DNA from: JANJUO01 sp942492935
Lineage (GTDB): Bacteria; Bacteroidota; Ignavibacteria; Kapaibacteriales; UBA2268
Direction: 5' to 3'
NCBI GenBank assembly: GCA_942492935.1
Contig: OW818654.1
Coordinates: 1,674,001-1,738,000, forward strand
Length of the DNA: 64,000 bases
This document shows, piece after piece, positions 55,389 through 64,000 of the stretch. Both the position numbers and the translations under genes were made by a program. The notes beneath the pieces are model-generated. The model did not search any database. It was not told the DNA's origin and was given only the letters and a program-made list of their open reading frames with translations. Each line of letters begins with the position of its first letter. The first letter of the stretch is position 1.

Positions 55389-58196
55389 TTAAAATGAACA
55401 CTCATCAAGAAGGAAAAGTATAGATTTACTTTTAATTTTCAATGAGTTAGCAATTGAAAATTCACAAGTAGAATTAGACGAATAACATTCTGTAATATTC
55501 AAATTTATTATTTCTTTTTTTACTTGATACAATGATGATTCGATAATTTCTGGATAAATTAAACTTCTATCTCCTGCACTCCCACAACAAGTTGAGTGAA
55601 CTGGAATATAAACATAATTGGCTGCTGCTTTTGCAATTTGAATTAATTTTTCTCTTAATCCCAATTTGTCAATAGAGCAATTTATATGGAGCATTATATT
55701 TTTATTACTTTTAATAAACTTTAAGTAATTCAATAAAATATAAGCCCATTCTGTAATTTCAATAATTTTCAAATCTGTATATTTCGGTTCGTAATTTGAT
55801 TCATCTTTAATTATATGATAAGCACATGAAGATGCTGACATAATCAATGGTATTTTACCTTTATTTGTAACTTTATAAATTGTTTCAAGTAAATTTAGTT
55901 TTGCTATTTTAGCTGCATCATCGAAACCTTTTGATGCAAATGCCTGTCCACAGCAAAGATATTTAAAATCATCAGGAATGTCCACCGTTATTTTTGCTTT
56001 TTTTGCCAAGTTTAAGACTGTTTGATGTAAATCGGTTTTATCATTTGCATCTTGCCCCATCATTCTTGTAATACAAGTTGGGAAATAGATATAATCTACC
56101 TTGGAATTATTGATATTTGAGTAATTTATTGAAGATTTCTCACCTAAATTATGATTCCATTGATCTATATCAATTCCAATTTTTTGTAGATTTTTAGACA
56201 AATAAACAAATGAGTCATCGACAAGTTTATTTGGTAATATTTTATTTAACGAATGTAAAGTTGAATTTGCAGGATTCAATACATTTTCAATTATATTAAA
56301 TTTATCTGCAAAAAATAGTGAAACATCGATTGTAGATTTACTATGTGAATTATTTCTGAATTGCTTAATTAAATCACCAGTATTGATTCCAACAGGGCAA
56401 GACAACTCACACATACCATCTGTTGCACAAGTATTAATCGAATAGTATTGATATTCTTTAGATAAATTAATATACTCATCAGAATTTATATCTAAATTTT
56501 TAAAATGTCTTAAAACTGAAATTCTTTGTCTTGGTGTTAATGTAGCAAACCTTGATGGGCATACAGGTTCACAAAAGCCACATTCAATACATGAATCAAT
56601 TAGCATGTCTGTTTCAGGCATATCTTTGAGATTTTTCAAATGAATTTGTTTATCATCAGAAATAATTACATCTTGATTTAGAATGTTTTCAGGGTCAAGA
56701 ACTTTTTTAATTCTTTTCATTAGATGATATATTTCTTTTCCCCAAACTTTTTCAACAAAAGGTGCTTGATTTCTACCCGTTGAATGTTCAGCTTTCAATG
56801 ACGCATCATATTGAACGACTACTAATTCAGCTAATTTCTCCATAAAATTGCCAAATCTCTTTACTTCTGAATATTTTCCATAAGATTGATTCAGAAGAAA
56901 ATGAATATTTCCATCAAAACCATGCCCATAAATACTAACATTTTCATAATTAAATTTCTTCAATAAAATTCTTAAATCATTTATTGCATTTGGAAAATCT
57001 TCGATTTTGAAACATAAATCTTCAATAATTACTCCTGTTCCAGAAGGACGAGATTTTCCAATAGCAGGCAATAATCCTTTACGAATTTTCCAAATTTTTT
57101 CTTGTAAAACATTATTGCTTTCAAAAATGAAGTTTTTTAAGTTTGAAAAACTGGCACTAATATTTTCAAAATCATTCTTGAAATTATTCAAATCTATTTC
57201 TGAATCTGAAGCAAAATCAAAAAGTAAAACTGTATCATCACAATTGACTTTTTTAATTATTTCTGGTAATTCTTTTAAATGACCTACAGAATTTAATGAA
57301 TTAATATCAATTATTTCAACACTTTGAGGATTTAGATTTTTAATATGGGGAATAGCTTTTGCTGCACCAGAAAAATTGTTAAATAATGCAAGGCCGGTAA
57401 TTCTAAAATCATAAATCGGATATGTTTTTAACACTACTGAAGATATAAATCCAAGTGTCCCTTCTGAACCAATCAGTAGATGAGTAAGAATATCAATTGG
57501 TTTATCAAAATCCACAAAAGCATTCATCTGATAACCAATTGTATTTTTTAGCTCATAACTTTTTTTAATTTTACTTAGTATTTTCTCATTTGAATAAATA
57601 TATTTGCGAATTTCTTGAAGTTCGTGATAAATAAATGGCTCTTTTATTTTAAGATTCTCATCTGCATCAGCATCAGCTGAGTTAATTTGTGTTCCTGATG
57701 ATAAAATAAAACTCATTGATTGAAAACTATGATAAGCACTTTGATTTATTCCACTCATCATTCCAGATGAATTATTAGCAAGAATTCCACCAATTGTTGC
57801 TGCATTAATTGAAGCAGGGTCAGGTCCAATTCTTCTCTTGTATTTTTTTAATACTTCATTAACTCTGCCGGCTACAATACCGGGTTGGCATTTGATTGAA
57901 TCACCATTATTTATTACTTCATAAGAAGTCCATTCTTTTGATAAGTTGCAAATAATTCCATCACCCAAACACTGTCCTGATAAACTTGTACCTCCACCTC
58001 TGAAAGTAATATTTGATGAAATTAATTTGGCATATTCAAATATATCTTTTATGTCAATTTCATTTTTTGGAAATACTATTTCATTTGGTATAATTTTATA
58101 AGAGCAAGCTGCAGTAGAATAAGCTATCCGCATAATATTTTCAGAATATGTTCTTTGTGATAGTTTACTTGCATTTTTATTTGGTTTGATGTACAT
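55389..58196 (-). CDS. Fused FAD/Fe-S 2-hydroxyacid dehydrogenase (D-lactate/glycolate type)
   Basis: The protein has 935 residues, uniting GlcD-like and GlcF-like parts. The FAD-binding domain shows TFRGGGTSLSGQCLGDGI and GPDPASINAATIGGILANNS; the second FAD-oxidase domain includes GHGFDGNIHF and EHSTGR. Fe-S domains begin at C536 (CIECGFCEPVCP) and C590 (CATDGMCELSCP, with irregular first spacing), followed by two CCG domains (YLCCGQAFASKG and HSTCCGSAGDRS). It oxidises a D-2-hydroxyacid and passes electrons to the quinone pool. It leads the minus-strand block containing the five kinases; the substrate is not decidable here. Confidence 0.9.
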   Translation of the reverse strand: MYIKPNKNASKLSQRTYSENIMRIAYSTAACSYKIIPNEIVFPKNEIDIKDIFEYAKLISSNITFRGGGTSLSGQCLGDGIICNLSKEWTSYEVINNGDSIKCQPGIVAGRVNEVLKKYKRRIGPDPASINAATIGGILANNSSGMMSGINQSAYHSFQSMSFILSSGTQINSADADADENLKIKEPFIYHELQEIRKYIYSNEKILSKIKKSYELKNTIGYQMNAFVDFDKPIDILTHLLIGSEGTLGFISSVVLKTYPIYDFRITGLALFNNFSGAAKAIPHIKNLNPQSVEIIDINSLNSVGHLKELPEIIKKVNCDDTVLLFDFASDSEIDLNNFKNDFENISASFSNLKNFIFESNNVLQEKIWKIRKGLLPAIGKSRPSGTGVIIEDLCFKIEDFPNAINDLRILLKKFNYENVSIYGHGFDGNIHFLLNQSYGKYSEVKRFGNFMEKLAELVVVQYDASLKAEHSTGRNQAPFVEKVWGKEIYHLMKRIKKVLDPENILNQDVIISDDKQIHLKNLKDMPETDMLIDSCIECGFCEPVCPSRFATLTPRQRISVLRHFKNLDINSDEYINLSKEYQYYSINTCATDGMCELSCPVGINTGDLIKQFRNNSHSKSTIDVSLFFADKFNIIENVLNPANSTLHSLNKILPNKLVDDSFVYLSKNLQKIGIDIDQWNHNLGEKSSINYSNINNSKVDYIYFPTCITRMMGQDANDKTDLHQTVLNLAKKAKITVDIPDDFKYLCCGQAFASKGFDDAAKIAKLNLLETIYKVTNKGKIPLIMSASSCAYHIIKDESNYEPKYTDLKIIEITEWAYILLNYLKFIKSNKNIMLHINCSIDKLGLREKLIQIAKAAANYVYIPVHSTCCGSAGDRSLIYPEIIESSLYQVKKEIINLNITECYSSNSTCEFSIANSLKIKSKSILFLLDECSF

Positions 58197-58343
58197 ATTG
58201 ATAATTGATTTATGAAAGAATCTGATTCTAATTAAGTAACTACAGATGCAATTAAGAATGATAATGAATTGTAATTATCTTTCTAATTCTAAAGCTATTT
58301 GTTCTACCATATCAACTGAAACCTCAAGCATTTCGGCAATTTC

Positions 58344-59183
58344 TTAGTTATTTAGTTTGCCTTTTATCAAAGCATTTCTAATTGCATTATCTTTGGTTGA
58401 CTGAATCCCTCTATTAAATCCCTTTTCATCAGCTTCAAACAATGCTGTTTCCATAACATCTTTATCTCGAACTTTGTTAATCCAATATTTTTCGTAGATT
58501 CTTCTTTCTTGTTCAGTCATATTTAATTCAAGTAATTTTTGTTCTGCTTTATCAATATTCCTTGAAGTTGAACCAGCTAACAATTCATCATTTTTGAACA
58601 TATAAATCCATTCATCAATTTTTCTTTGAACTATATTTTTGTATCTTTCAACATTGATTAAATAATATTCAGGGAAAATATTCTTTTCTATCATCTTGTA
58701 TTTAGGTAGTAAATCATTTTCAAATTTTACTCTTTTATTCAAAATAAGTCTGTTATTTGTATTCATACCGTAAAAATCATTTGTTCCATAATACAAATAA
58801 TCATCTCCAACTCCCAAATTAAAATAAAGAATACTTATTGAAATAACTTTGCTAATATTTTGAAAATTCAATCCAATTTTTTGATGGTCGGTAATTATTT
58901 TAGAAGTAGCATAAAGTAAACTTTCCAAATAATCTGTTTCTCTTGTATTTTGAATCTCGATATATATTTTACGATTATCTTTGTCTTGAACTAATAAGTC
59001 AACTCTATTAAATTTGTCAGATTCACTTAGCTGGTTTGATTCACTTTCTAATATATTTAATATTTTTATCTCATCATCTTCGAGTAACGCACTAAGAAAT
59101 CCTTCAAGAACATCAAAATTTGCTTTGTCCCTGAGAATTGTTTTCATAGCCCAGTCAAATTTAATTAATCTTCTATTTGCCAT
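58344..59183 (-). CDS. Rpn-family recombination-promoting nuclease, with in-frame stop before the tail
   Basis: The protein has 279 residues from ATG 59183 (MANRRLIKFDWAMKTILRD, the standard family beginning). An upstream TTG at 59204 is rejected. The PD-(D/E)XK nuclease core shows VDLLVQDKDNRKIYIEIQN (D, E-x-Q). The segment MTEQERRIYEKYWINKVRDK lies near the C-terminus. After TAA (58344-58346) the same frame continues as EIAEMLEVSVDMVEQIAL to a second stop at 58275-58277; such a tail is the usual end of Rpn proteins. The gene is therefore truncated by one nonsense codon, or read through. The family is linked to DNA recombination and mobile genes. Confidence 0.8.
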   Translation of the reverse strand: MANRRLIKFDWAMKTILRDKANFDVLEGFLSALLEDDEIKILNILESESNQLSESDKFNRVDLLVQDKDNRKIYIEIQNTRETDYLESLLYATSKIITDHQKIGLNFQNISKVISISILYFNLGVGDDYLYYGTNDFYGMNTNNRLILNKRVKFENDLLPKYKMIEKNIFPEYYLINVERYKNIVQRKIDEWIYMFKNDELLAGSTSRNIDKAEQKLLELNMTEQERRIYEKYWINKVRDKDVMETALFEADEKGFNRGIQSTKDNAIRNALIKGKLNN

Positions 59184-59245
59184 AAATACCTTATCCAAAT
59201 TCAAAAAAATGACTGAAAATCAACACAAATATTTTGAATCAAATA

Positions 59246-60082
59246 CTATCCTAATTCAAAACTTGTAACACCATAAATTTTCGTCAAATCTATAATTGGT
59301 TCTTCGTGATTATACATTCTTGCTGTTTCAAAAACTTTTCGCATTTCGTATATATTTGCTATTTCGAGGGCAAATGGATTAACTTCCGGTGCATCATAAT
59401 AAAGGAAATCATCAACAGCGTGATTGGAAAGAGCTTTATATAGTTCATCAGCAATATGTAAATTGTCAGCAAAAAGAGGTCCAATTTTGAATCCTTTTCT
59501 ACAAGGGCGAACAGTACCGTATCCACAAATTTTATTATTTTTTACATAGCAGTATGAATGTACATTGGGTAGGGAAGTCCATTCTTTAAGAAATCTTGCT
59601 CTTTCTACAGGGAAACATTGCAAATCATATTTTAAAATATCATCAAAATTCACTTCGTTAAATGGGACTATATGTTCATCAGTAAAATAATGACCACCTA
59701 TACTTTCGAAACGAATATTTTTATATGCTAATTTAAAACCAAGTCTTTCATAATTTTTAACTCGATTTAATACTCCATCAATACCAATATTTTTTCCCGC
59801 AAGATGCTTTAAAGCATATAGACCAAGTTGAGCTCCTGCATTTCCCAAACGATGTTCGGCATCAACTATGAAGAAACCGATGAATCCATAATTATCACTA
59901 TATGATACAGCAGAAATGCAACCAACGACTTCACCATTACTTTCTGCAAGGAGAAAACCATTAGGATCTGTATTATAAAAAGCAATTCCATCATTCAAGC
60001 CCGGATTCCAACCCTCTTTGTAAGCGAGATACATTGCAATTTCTATTTCCTGCATTTCCATTTTTCTGACTACAACTTCCAT
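59246..60082 (-). CDS. GNAT-family N-acetyltransferase with two GNAT-like halves
   Basis: The protein has 278 residues from ATG 60082. The N-terminal GNAT domain shows the acetyl-CoA region GFIGFFIVDAEHRLGNAGAQ (variant of the R-G-x-G-x-A loop) and NYERLGFK. The second half (about 150-278) resembles the Acetyltransf_18-type extension. The acceptor is unknown. The gene follows the RlmI-like methyltransferase on the same strand after 68 bases. Confidence 0.82.
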   Translation of the reverse strand: MEVVVRKMEMQEIEIAMYLAYKEGWNPGLNDGIAFYNTDPNGFLLAESNGEVVGCISAVSYSDNYGFIGFFIVDAEHRLGNAGAQLGLYALKHLAGKNIGIDGVLNRVKNYERLGFKLAYKNIRFESIGGHYFTDEHIVPFNEVNFDDILKYDLQCFPVERARFLKEWTSLPNVHSYCYVKNNKICGYGTVRPCRKGFKIGPLFADNLHIADELYKALSNHAVDDFLYYDAPEVNPFALEIANIYEMRKVFETARMYNHEEPIIDLTKIYGVTSFELG

Positions 60083-60150
60083 CACTTAACCTGTTATTGT
60101 ATGAAAAAAATTCAAAATTAATTAATAATCAATTCAAATCAAATATATTT

Positions 60151-61326
60151 TTACAAAAATCTGTTCTCAACTTTGAATATAAAGAATTTGAGATAATTTG
60201 TTTCTTGCATAGCTGTTATTATTGGATGGTCAGGAGATTGTCCGCCCCTAAACATTACTTTCAATATTTTATTCTGTTTTGATGCCACAGAATTAATTGT
60301 ATCAAGAAAAGTATTTTCATCAACTAATTGTGAACAGCTCGAAGAAATTAAATAGCCGCCATCATTCAATAAAGATATAGCAAATTTATTAATCTTTGCA
60401 TATCCTTTTATAGCTGTTGCAACAGATTTTCTTGATTTGGCAAAAGCGGGTGGATCTAAAATTATAATATCCCATTTCTTACCTTTAGTTAATGATTCTT
60501 CTAAAAAATCAAAAACATCTGCAACTTCAAATCTACAATTTTCAAAATTATTTAAATCAGCATTTTTATTTGCTGTTTCGATAGCAGATTTGGAAATATC
60601 TATACCCAAAACTTGCGAAGCTCCAGCAAATGCAGCATTCAATGCAAATCCACCTTGATTACAGAAGCAATCCAAAACCGTTTTATCTTTTGCTATTTCT
60701 CTTAATTTGTATCTATTCAATTTTTGGTCGAGGAAATATCCTGTCTTTTGTCCTGTAATTAAAGAAATTGATAATTTAATACCAAGTTCGATGCTAATAA
60801 AACTATCAGGTATCTCTCCATAAATTAACTCGTCTTCAGTTGATAAACCTTCAAATTCACGGTATGAATTGCTGTTTTTCTGAATTATACCCTTAATTTC
60901 TGGAAAGATTTTTTTCAAAGATTCATAAACATAATCTTTAATGGTTTCCAATCCAGCTGATAAGATTTGGACTGCTAAATATTTCCCATATTTATCAACA
61001 ATTAATCCTGGAAGTAAATCTGATTCACCAAATATTAATCTTACACATTTTTCATTTGGAAATAAAGTATCTCTGTATGAAGCAGCTTTTTTTATTCTGT
61101 TATAAATAAAATTCGCATCAACATCTTCTTTAGTAAATAATAATCTTCCAGAAATTAAACTATTGCGATTAAATAAGGCTTTCCCAAAATTATGATTATC
61201 GTAATTAAATACATCAATAATTCCAGGTTCTATAGATGGAATTTCTTGAAGTTCATTGCTGAATATCCAATGATGCCCATTTTTTATTCTTCGGTCTGAG
61301 TTTTTTTTTAATTTTAATTTATTCAT
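60151..61326 (-). CDS. rlmI: 23S rRNA (cytosine-C5) methyltransferase, RlmI-like
   Basis: The protein has 391 residues. The N-terminal PUA-like part begins RIKNGHHWIFSNELQEI, followed by a middle region with LLPGLIVDKYG and TGQKTGYFLDQKLNR. The Rossmann methyltransferase domain has VLDCFCNQGGFALNAA (motif I), VLGIDISKSAIETA and IILDPPAFAKSR (motif IV) with SSCSQLV near the end. This order is that of RlmI, which methylates C1962 of 23S rRNA. Its ATG overlaps the stop of the flippase gene by one base (TAATG), so the two are coupled. Confidence 0.92.
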   Translation of the reverse strand: MNKLKLKKNSDRRIKNGHHWIFSNELQEIPSIEPGIIDVFNYDNHNFGKALFNRNSLISGRLLFTKEDVDANFIYNRIKKAASYRDTLFPNEKCVRLIFGESDLLPGLIVDKYGKYLAVQILSAGLETIKDYVYESLKKIFPEIKGIIQKNSNSYREFEGLSTEDELIYGEIPDSFISIELGIKLSISLITGQKTGYFLDQKLNRYKLREIAKDKTVLDCFCNQGGFALNAAFAGASQVLGIDISKSAIETANKNADLNNFENCRFEVADVFDFLEESLTKGKKWDIIILDPPAFAKSRKSVATAIKGYAKINKFAISLLNDGGYLISSSCSQLVDENTFLDTINSVASKQNKILKVMFRGGQSPDHPIITAMQETNYLKFFIFKVENRFL

Positions 61327-62384
61327 TATTCTGATGCTTTCAATGTACTTCTATTTTCAATATCAATTTTATTTTGCAATCTTTCTGAGCCGAGAAAGGT
61401 ATTTTTTCTTTCTCTTAAGAAAAATACACCACCAACAAATAGCTGTACAAAAGTATTTAATGCGTGGTTTAATGTAGCGTAAGCAAGTGCGGAAACCTTA
61501 TCTATCCCATAAAGATTCATCATAGCAACGATTACAACATAGTGATATATTCCTATTCCATTTGGAGATGGTGCAATTGTAACACCTATCCCAGATACTA
61601 TAACAAGCAACAATGCATCACCGAGTTGAATATCCAGTGTATGTTGAAAATCAAAGCAGAAAAACGTTATATACATTGGTAATGCATAGCATATCCAAAT
61701 CAAGATTGATTCCAAAGAAATCCGAAAATATGAAGATGGTTTTTTGATTATTTCAAAACCTTTAATGAATTTCTCATATAATTCAAGTATCTTTTCATGG
61801 ATTTTTTCAGAAAATGGTTTTATAAAAATTCTCAGTGATTCCAAAACAAATTTCTTCCAAAAACTCAAGCCCATTACAAGAATTAAAGCAACAGACAAAT
61901 AAATCAGTTTATTTGGGTCAATTTCATTTGGTAAAGCATTGATTATTTTCTCGCGAGTTATATAAAATGCCAATGCAAATAGCAATACAAGAGTAATTAA
62001 ATCAATAATTCTTTCAACTATAATTGTTGCGAAAACACTTGAATAAGATACTTTTTCTCTTTTTGCATACACATAAGGTCTAACAAACTCGCCACCTCTT
62101 GGTAGTAAATTGTTAAAGAAATAACCTACCATAACAGCTGAAAATAAATTTAAAGTAGATTTAGGATTCATTAAAGGTTTTAAAATAGTTCGCCAACGAA
62201 TAGCTCTAATATAATGTGATAGTAACTGAATTGGAATTGTTGCCAATGCCCATTCATAATTTGCCTCTTTCAAAATTGCCCATAATTGAGAAAAATCAAT
62301 ATCTTTCAAAGATAAATAAAGTGATATTCCTGCAATTAGTAACGTTATAACCCATTTTAAAACTGTTTTCGTCCAACTTTTCAT
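61326..62384 (-). CDS. Lysylphosphatidylglycerol-synthase-TM/flippase-like membrane protein
   Basis: The protein has 352 residues from ATG 62384 (MKSWTKTVLKWVITLLIAG); the TTG at 62417 is less likely. About eight hydrophobic segments occur. Family markers include YFFNNLLPRGGEFVRPYVYA and SGIGVTIAPSPNGIGIYHYV, typical of the LPG_synthase_TM/UPF0104 family, whose known members flip or synthesise lipid-linked molecules. There is no MprF C-terminal synthase domain, so it is a membrane-only member. The substrate is unknown. Confidence 0.88.
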   Translation of the reverse strand: MKSWTKTVLKWVITLLIAGISLYLSLKDIDFSQLWAILKEANYEWALATIPIQLLSHYIRAIRWRTILKPLMNPKSTLNLFSAVMVGYFFNNLLPRGGEFVRPYVYAKREKVSYSSVFATIIVERIIDLITLVLLFALAFYITREKIINALPNEIDPNKLIYLSVALILVMGLSFWKKFVLESLRIFIKPFSEKIHEKILELYEKFIKGFEIIKKPSSYFRISLESILIWICYALPMYITFFCFDFQHTLDIQLGDALLLVIVSGIGVTIAPSPNGIGIYHYVVIVAMMNLYGIDKVSALAYATLNHALNTFVQLFVGGVFFLRERKNTFLGSERLQNKIDIENRSTLKASE

Positions 62385-62491
62385 CAATATATAAAACTTT
62401 GTTTCAAAAAAATGCAATTTAATTAATTATCAAACTATATCAAAGAAAAAATAATAATAAGAGTATTGATAATTGAGAAGAAATTGGAAAC

Positions 62492-62521
62492 AATAGATTT
62501 TTATGATAATCAAAATCTATT
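62492..62521. terminator. Possible terminator beyond the Rhs fragment
   Basis: AATAGATTTT (62492-62501) pairs with AAAATCTATT (62512-62521). Only weak T-tracts follow on either strand. Confidence 0.4.
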
Positions 62522-62589
62522 TTATCCTCAGTCATATTTTTAACTATTTCCAGTTAATAATTCTTAACACATTCAACTAATCAAATCAT

Positions 62590-62805
62590 TTAATAAAAAC
62601 AAGTTATTATGTTTTTTAAAAACATTTCGGCTAGTCCGCTTGGGTCGAGCCATACTAATGGAGAGTTGAAACTGTAGTGATAGGGCGTATGTCTTGCAAA
62701 TGCTTCAAAAAGTGGGTCGGACTGCAGAAAACGACCAATGTCTTGGCAGTAAGTTCTTGCTTCCATAGAGATGTAACCGTTTTCAGCATCGTAACTCTTA
62801 ATCAT
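62590..62805 (-). pseudogene. Orphan fragment of an Rhs repeat-associated core domain
   Basis: The 71 codons read SYDAENGYISMEARTYCQ, GRFLQSDPLFEAFARHTPYH and YSFNSPLVWLDPSGLAE. This is the end of an Rhs/YD-repeat core (the 'A-R-x-Y-x-x-x-x-G-R-F-L-x-x-D-P' and 'D-P-x-G-L' pattern). A full Rhs protein has over 1000 residues. Upstream, a TAA precedes the ATG and hicB stops 9 bases away, so nothing of the repeats is left. It is a remnant rather than an active toxin gene. Confidence 0.8.
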
Positions 62806-62814
62806 AGATTTAAA

Positions 62815-63048
62815 TTAAGCGAATTCTAAATTGTTGAATTCAAGTAATTTATCCAACACATCGTTAAATTTTGGTAAAGATTCTTTTCGAGTTAAATAAT
62901 CTTCTATCCATAATTGACATACAGTTTCTAATTCCTCCAAACATTCTTGATAAGTTTCTCCTTGAGCTAAGCAACCTGGTAATGAAATTATTTCAGCAAC
63001 AAATCCTCCTTCCTCAGCTGGATATAATATAACCGGATATTTTATCAT
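62815..63048 (-). CDS. hicB: HicB-family antitoxin (short form)
   Basis: The protein has 77 residues from ATG 63048. The core MIKYPVILYPAEEGGFVAEI ... SLPGCLAQGETYQECLEELE is the HicB partial-RNase-H fold with the 'D/E-x-x-G-f-x-A-x-x-P-x-L-P-G-C-x-x-x-G-x-T' signature. A C-terminal DNA-binding domain, present in longer HicB proteins, is absent. It lies 1 base after hicA. It neutralises HicA and may repress the operon only weakly. Confidence 0.88.
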   Translation of the reverse strand: MIKYPVILYPAEEGGFVAEIISLPGCLAQGETYQECLEELETVCQLWIEDYLTRKESLPKFNDVLDKLLEFNNLEFA

Positions 63049-63049
63049 T

Positions 63050-63283
63050 CTAATCCTCAAATTTTTCAATTAAACTTAAAATTCTTTTTACATATATTTC
63101 TTTAATTCGATTTTTATGAACAGGTACTATAAAAGTTACATCATCTCGATTATAAACATGATGACTACCCTTTATTCTCTTCAAATCAAATCCAAATTCT
63201 TTAAGCAAAATAACTAAATCCGAAAATTTAACATCTTTTGGATTAGCTTTTATTTTGTCAATTTGCTTAATTTTTCTCGTCAT
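63050..63283 (-). CDS. hicA: HicA-family mRNA-interferase toxin
   Basis: The protein has 77 residues. The double-stranded RNA-binding-like fold shows FSDLVILLKEFGFDLKRIKG, then GSHHVY with the catalytic His and VTFIVPVHKNRIKEIYVKRI near the end. HicA toxins of this size cleave mRNA and stall growth when HicB is lost. Gene order hicA-hicB is standard. It lies next to an Rhs remnant in an accessory patch, so probably acquired. Confidence 0.88.
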   Translation of the reverse strand: MTRKIKQIDKIKANPKDVKFSDLVILLKEFGFDLKRIKGSHHVYNRDDVTFIVPVHKNRIKEIYVKRILSLIEKFED

Positions 63284-63342
63284 CTAATTCAATACATAAA
63301 ATACTATAGACAAACTATTTAAATTTTATTGTATATTTCATT

Positions 63343-63368
63343 TCCCCCAGCTTTTGTGGACTGGGGGA
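63343..63368. other. GC-rich inverted repeat after the small lipoprotein
   Basis: TCCCCCAG (63343-63350) pairs with CTGGGGGA (63361-63368). There is no T-run, so it looks more like a REP-type palindrome than a terminator. A related half (CCCCCAACATTTTCGGG) stands at 63859. Confidence 0.5.
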
Positions 63369-63375
63369 AGGGTAG

Positions 63376-63834
63376 TTAATAAGACATAATATCAACTGCA
63401 ATCTCAGTTAATATCCACTTTCCATCTTTGAAATTTTTAAATGTAAGAACATAGATACTTGGTCTAAATATTTTTTTATCAAAAATTACAGCAATACTCT
63501 GTTTATAAAAATCACCAGGATTATCTTCAATTAATCCAGGATACTCCTTGATTAATTCATAATTATCAAATATTTGTGTAGCCTCAATTTCAACATCTAA
63601 TTTTTTTTCTTTCGATTCTACTAAATTTGTTTTAAAGAAAGACAAATGCCCATTTTTTAACTTTTCCTCATAAGTAGAATCATAATACTTACTTGATTTA
63701 ATTATTTCTTCAATTTTACGAGGGTTATTTATCATATCTTTGATAAAATCAATCCGTTCCTGTTCATCAGGAGTGAAAGTTGTGCAAGCACTAAATAGAA
63801 TTAGTGATATTAAAATTAAAAGTAGTTTTTTCAT
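63376..63834 (-). CDS. Small lipoprotein, possible immunity-type protein
   Basis: The protein has 152 residues from ATG 63834, which has AAGGG before it; a longer frame to 63936 is rejected. The signal is MKKLLLILISLILFSAC with lipobox FSAC. The mature part is charged (TFTPDEQERIDFIKDMINNP ... KNGHLSFFKTNLVESKEKK) without known motif. It follows the 3' end of another gene on the same strand, and Rhs remains lie close by. An immunity lipoprotein for a neighbouring effector is possible but unproved. The hairpin of CCCCCAG and CTGGGGG (63344-63367) follows it. Confidence 0.6.
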   Translation of the reverse strand: MKKLLLILISLILFSACTTFTPDEQERIDFIKDMINNPRKIEEIIKSSKYYDSTYEEKLKNGHLSFFKTNLVESKEKKLDVEIEATQIFDNYELIKEYPGLIEDNPGDFYKQSIAVIFDKKIFRPSIYVLTFKNFKDGKWILTEIAVDIMSY

Positions 63835-63889
63835 TGTTTCCCTTCGTTCAATCGATTTCCCCCAACATTTTCGGGCAGAAAAATTTAAT

Positions 63890-64000
63890 TTAGGATAGAA
63901 AAAATTTGATACCGTTTTGTTTAATTTCATTTGCAAAAGGATTATTGCTATAAAAATCAGTATATGATATTGGGTGTGGTTCTATTCTTGTATCATATTT
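63890..64000 (-). CDS. 3' end of a gene entering from the right (unrecognised)
   Basis: On the minus strand an open frame from the window edge ends at TAA 63890-63892. The visible 36 residues contain TRIEPHPISYTDFYSNNPFA and IKQNGIKFFLS. The lipoprotein ATG lies 55 bases beyond its stop, so the two may be an operon. Adjacent Rhs remains make a variable toxin tip an attractive guess, but nothing in the visible part proves it. Confidence 0.5.
   Translation of the reverse strand, partial: KYDTRIEPHPISYTDFYSNNPFANEIKQNGIKFFLS

Overview
The window is AT-rich, densely coded DNA from a Gram-negative member of the Bacteroidota/FCB group. Evidence for this is the type IX secretion (T9SS) C-terminal sorting tails on several exoproteins, a PorV/PorQ-family outer-membrane protein, a CarboxypepD_reg-type TonB receptor, LptB and MlaE, a lipid A acyltransferase, and promoters of the Bacteroidota TTG-N20-TANNTTTG type. 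A GWxTD protein and a very large exoprotein next to a PorV-like protein point to the Ignavibacteria/Kapabacteria side of the group. That finer placement is inference.

Layout. 1-9.4 kb: three T9SS exoproteins (a 5'-partial dockerin/cohesin-like protein, an ASH-repeat protein, a GH51 arabinofuranosidase) and a small flavin reductase. 9.4-10.8 kb: a 103-bp repeat of the 3' part of tRNA-Thr plus its terminator brackets a small islet with a nonsense-mutated DUF4160 gene and an intact DUF2442 gene; this looks like an integration scar. 10.9-16.0 kb: a methyltransferase, a lipoprotein, and a cassette of two Cys-rich secreted paralogues flanking a T9SS propeller-like protein. 16.2-28.3 kb: a PaaY-like hexapeptide protein, an ECF sigma factor, an anti-sigma factor that appears to cross both membranes and end in an outer-membrane barrel, then TonB receptor, 1584-aa exoprotein and PorV-like protein. 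28.4-34.3 kb: an envelope cluster (GWxTD protein split by a frameshift in an A7 run, lipid A acyltransferase, GT9, biotin carrier, MlaE, GT4).

34.3-41.9 kb: housekeeping and envelope genes on both strands (SucC, small barrel, HtrA-like lipoprotein protease, LptB, RtcB, CtpA-type protease), with a cluster of REP-like palindromes. 42.0-58.2 kb: one minus-strand block of five tandem histidine kinases (three REC-HisKA-HATPase, two giant multi-PAS hybrids) behind an FAD/Fe-S dehydrogenase and without any DNA-binding output gene. 58.3-62.4 kb: an Rpn-type nuclease with an in-frame stop before a conserved-looking tail, a GNAT protein, an RlmI-like methyltransferase and a flippase-like membrane protein. 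62.6-64 kb: an accessory patch with an orphan Rhs core fragment, HicAB, a small lipoprotein and the 3' end of another gene.

Working picture: a heterotroph with an elaborate cell surface. It exports polysaccharide-active and adhesive proteins through T9SS, takes up ligands through TonB, and controls the surface with an ECF/anti-sigma pair and a dense multi-kinase phosphorelay. No CRISPR array, rRNA or complete insertion sequence was seen.
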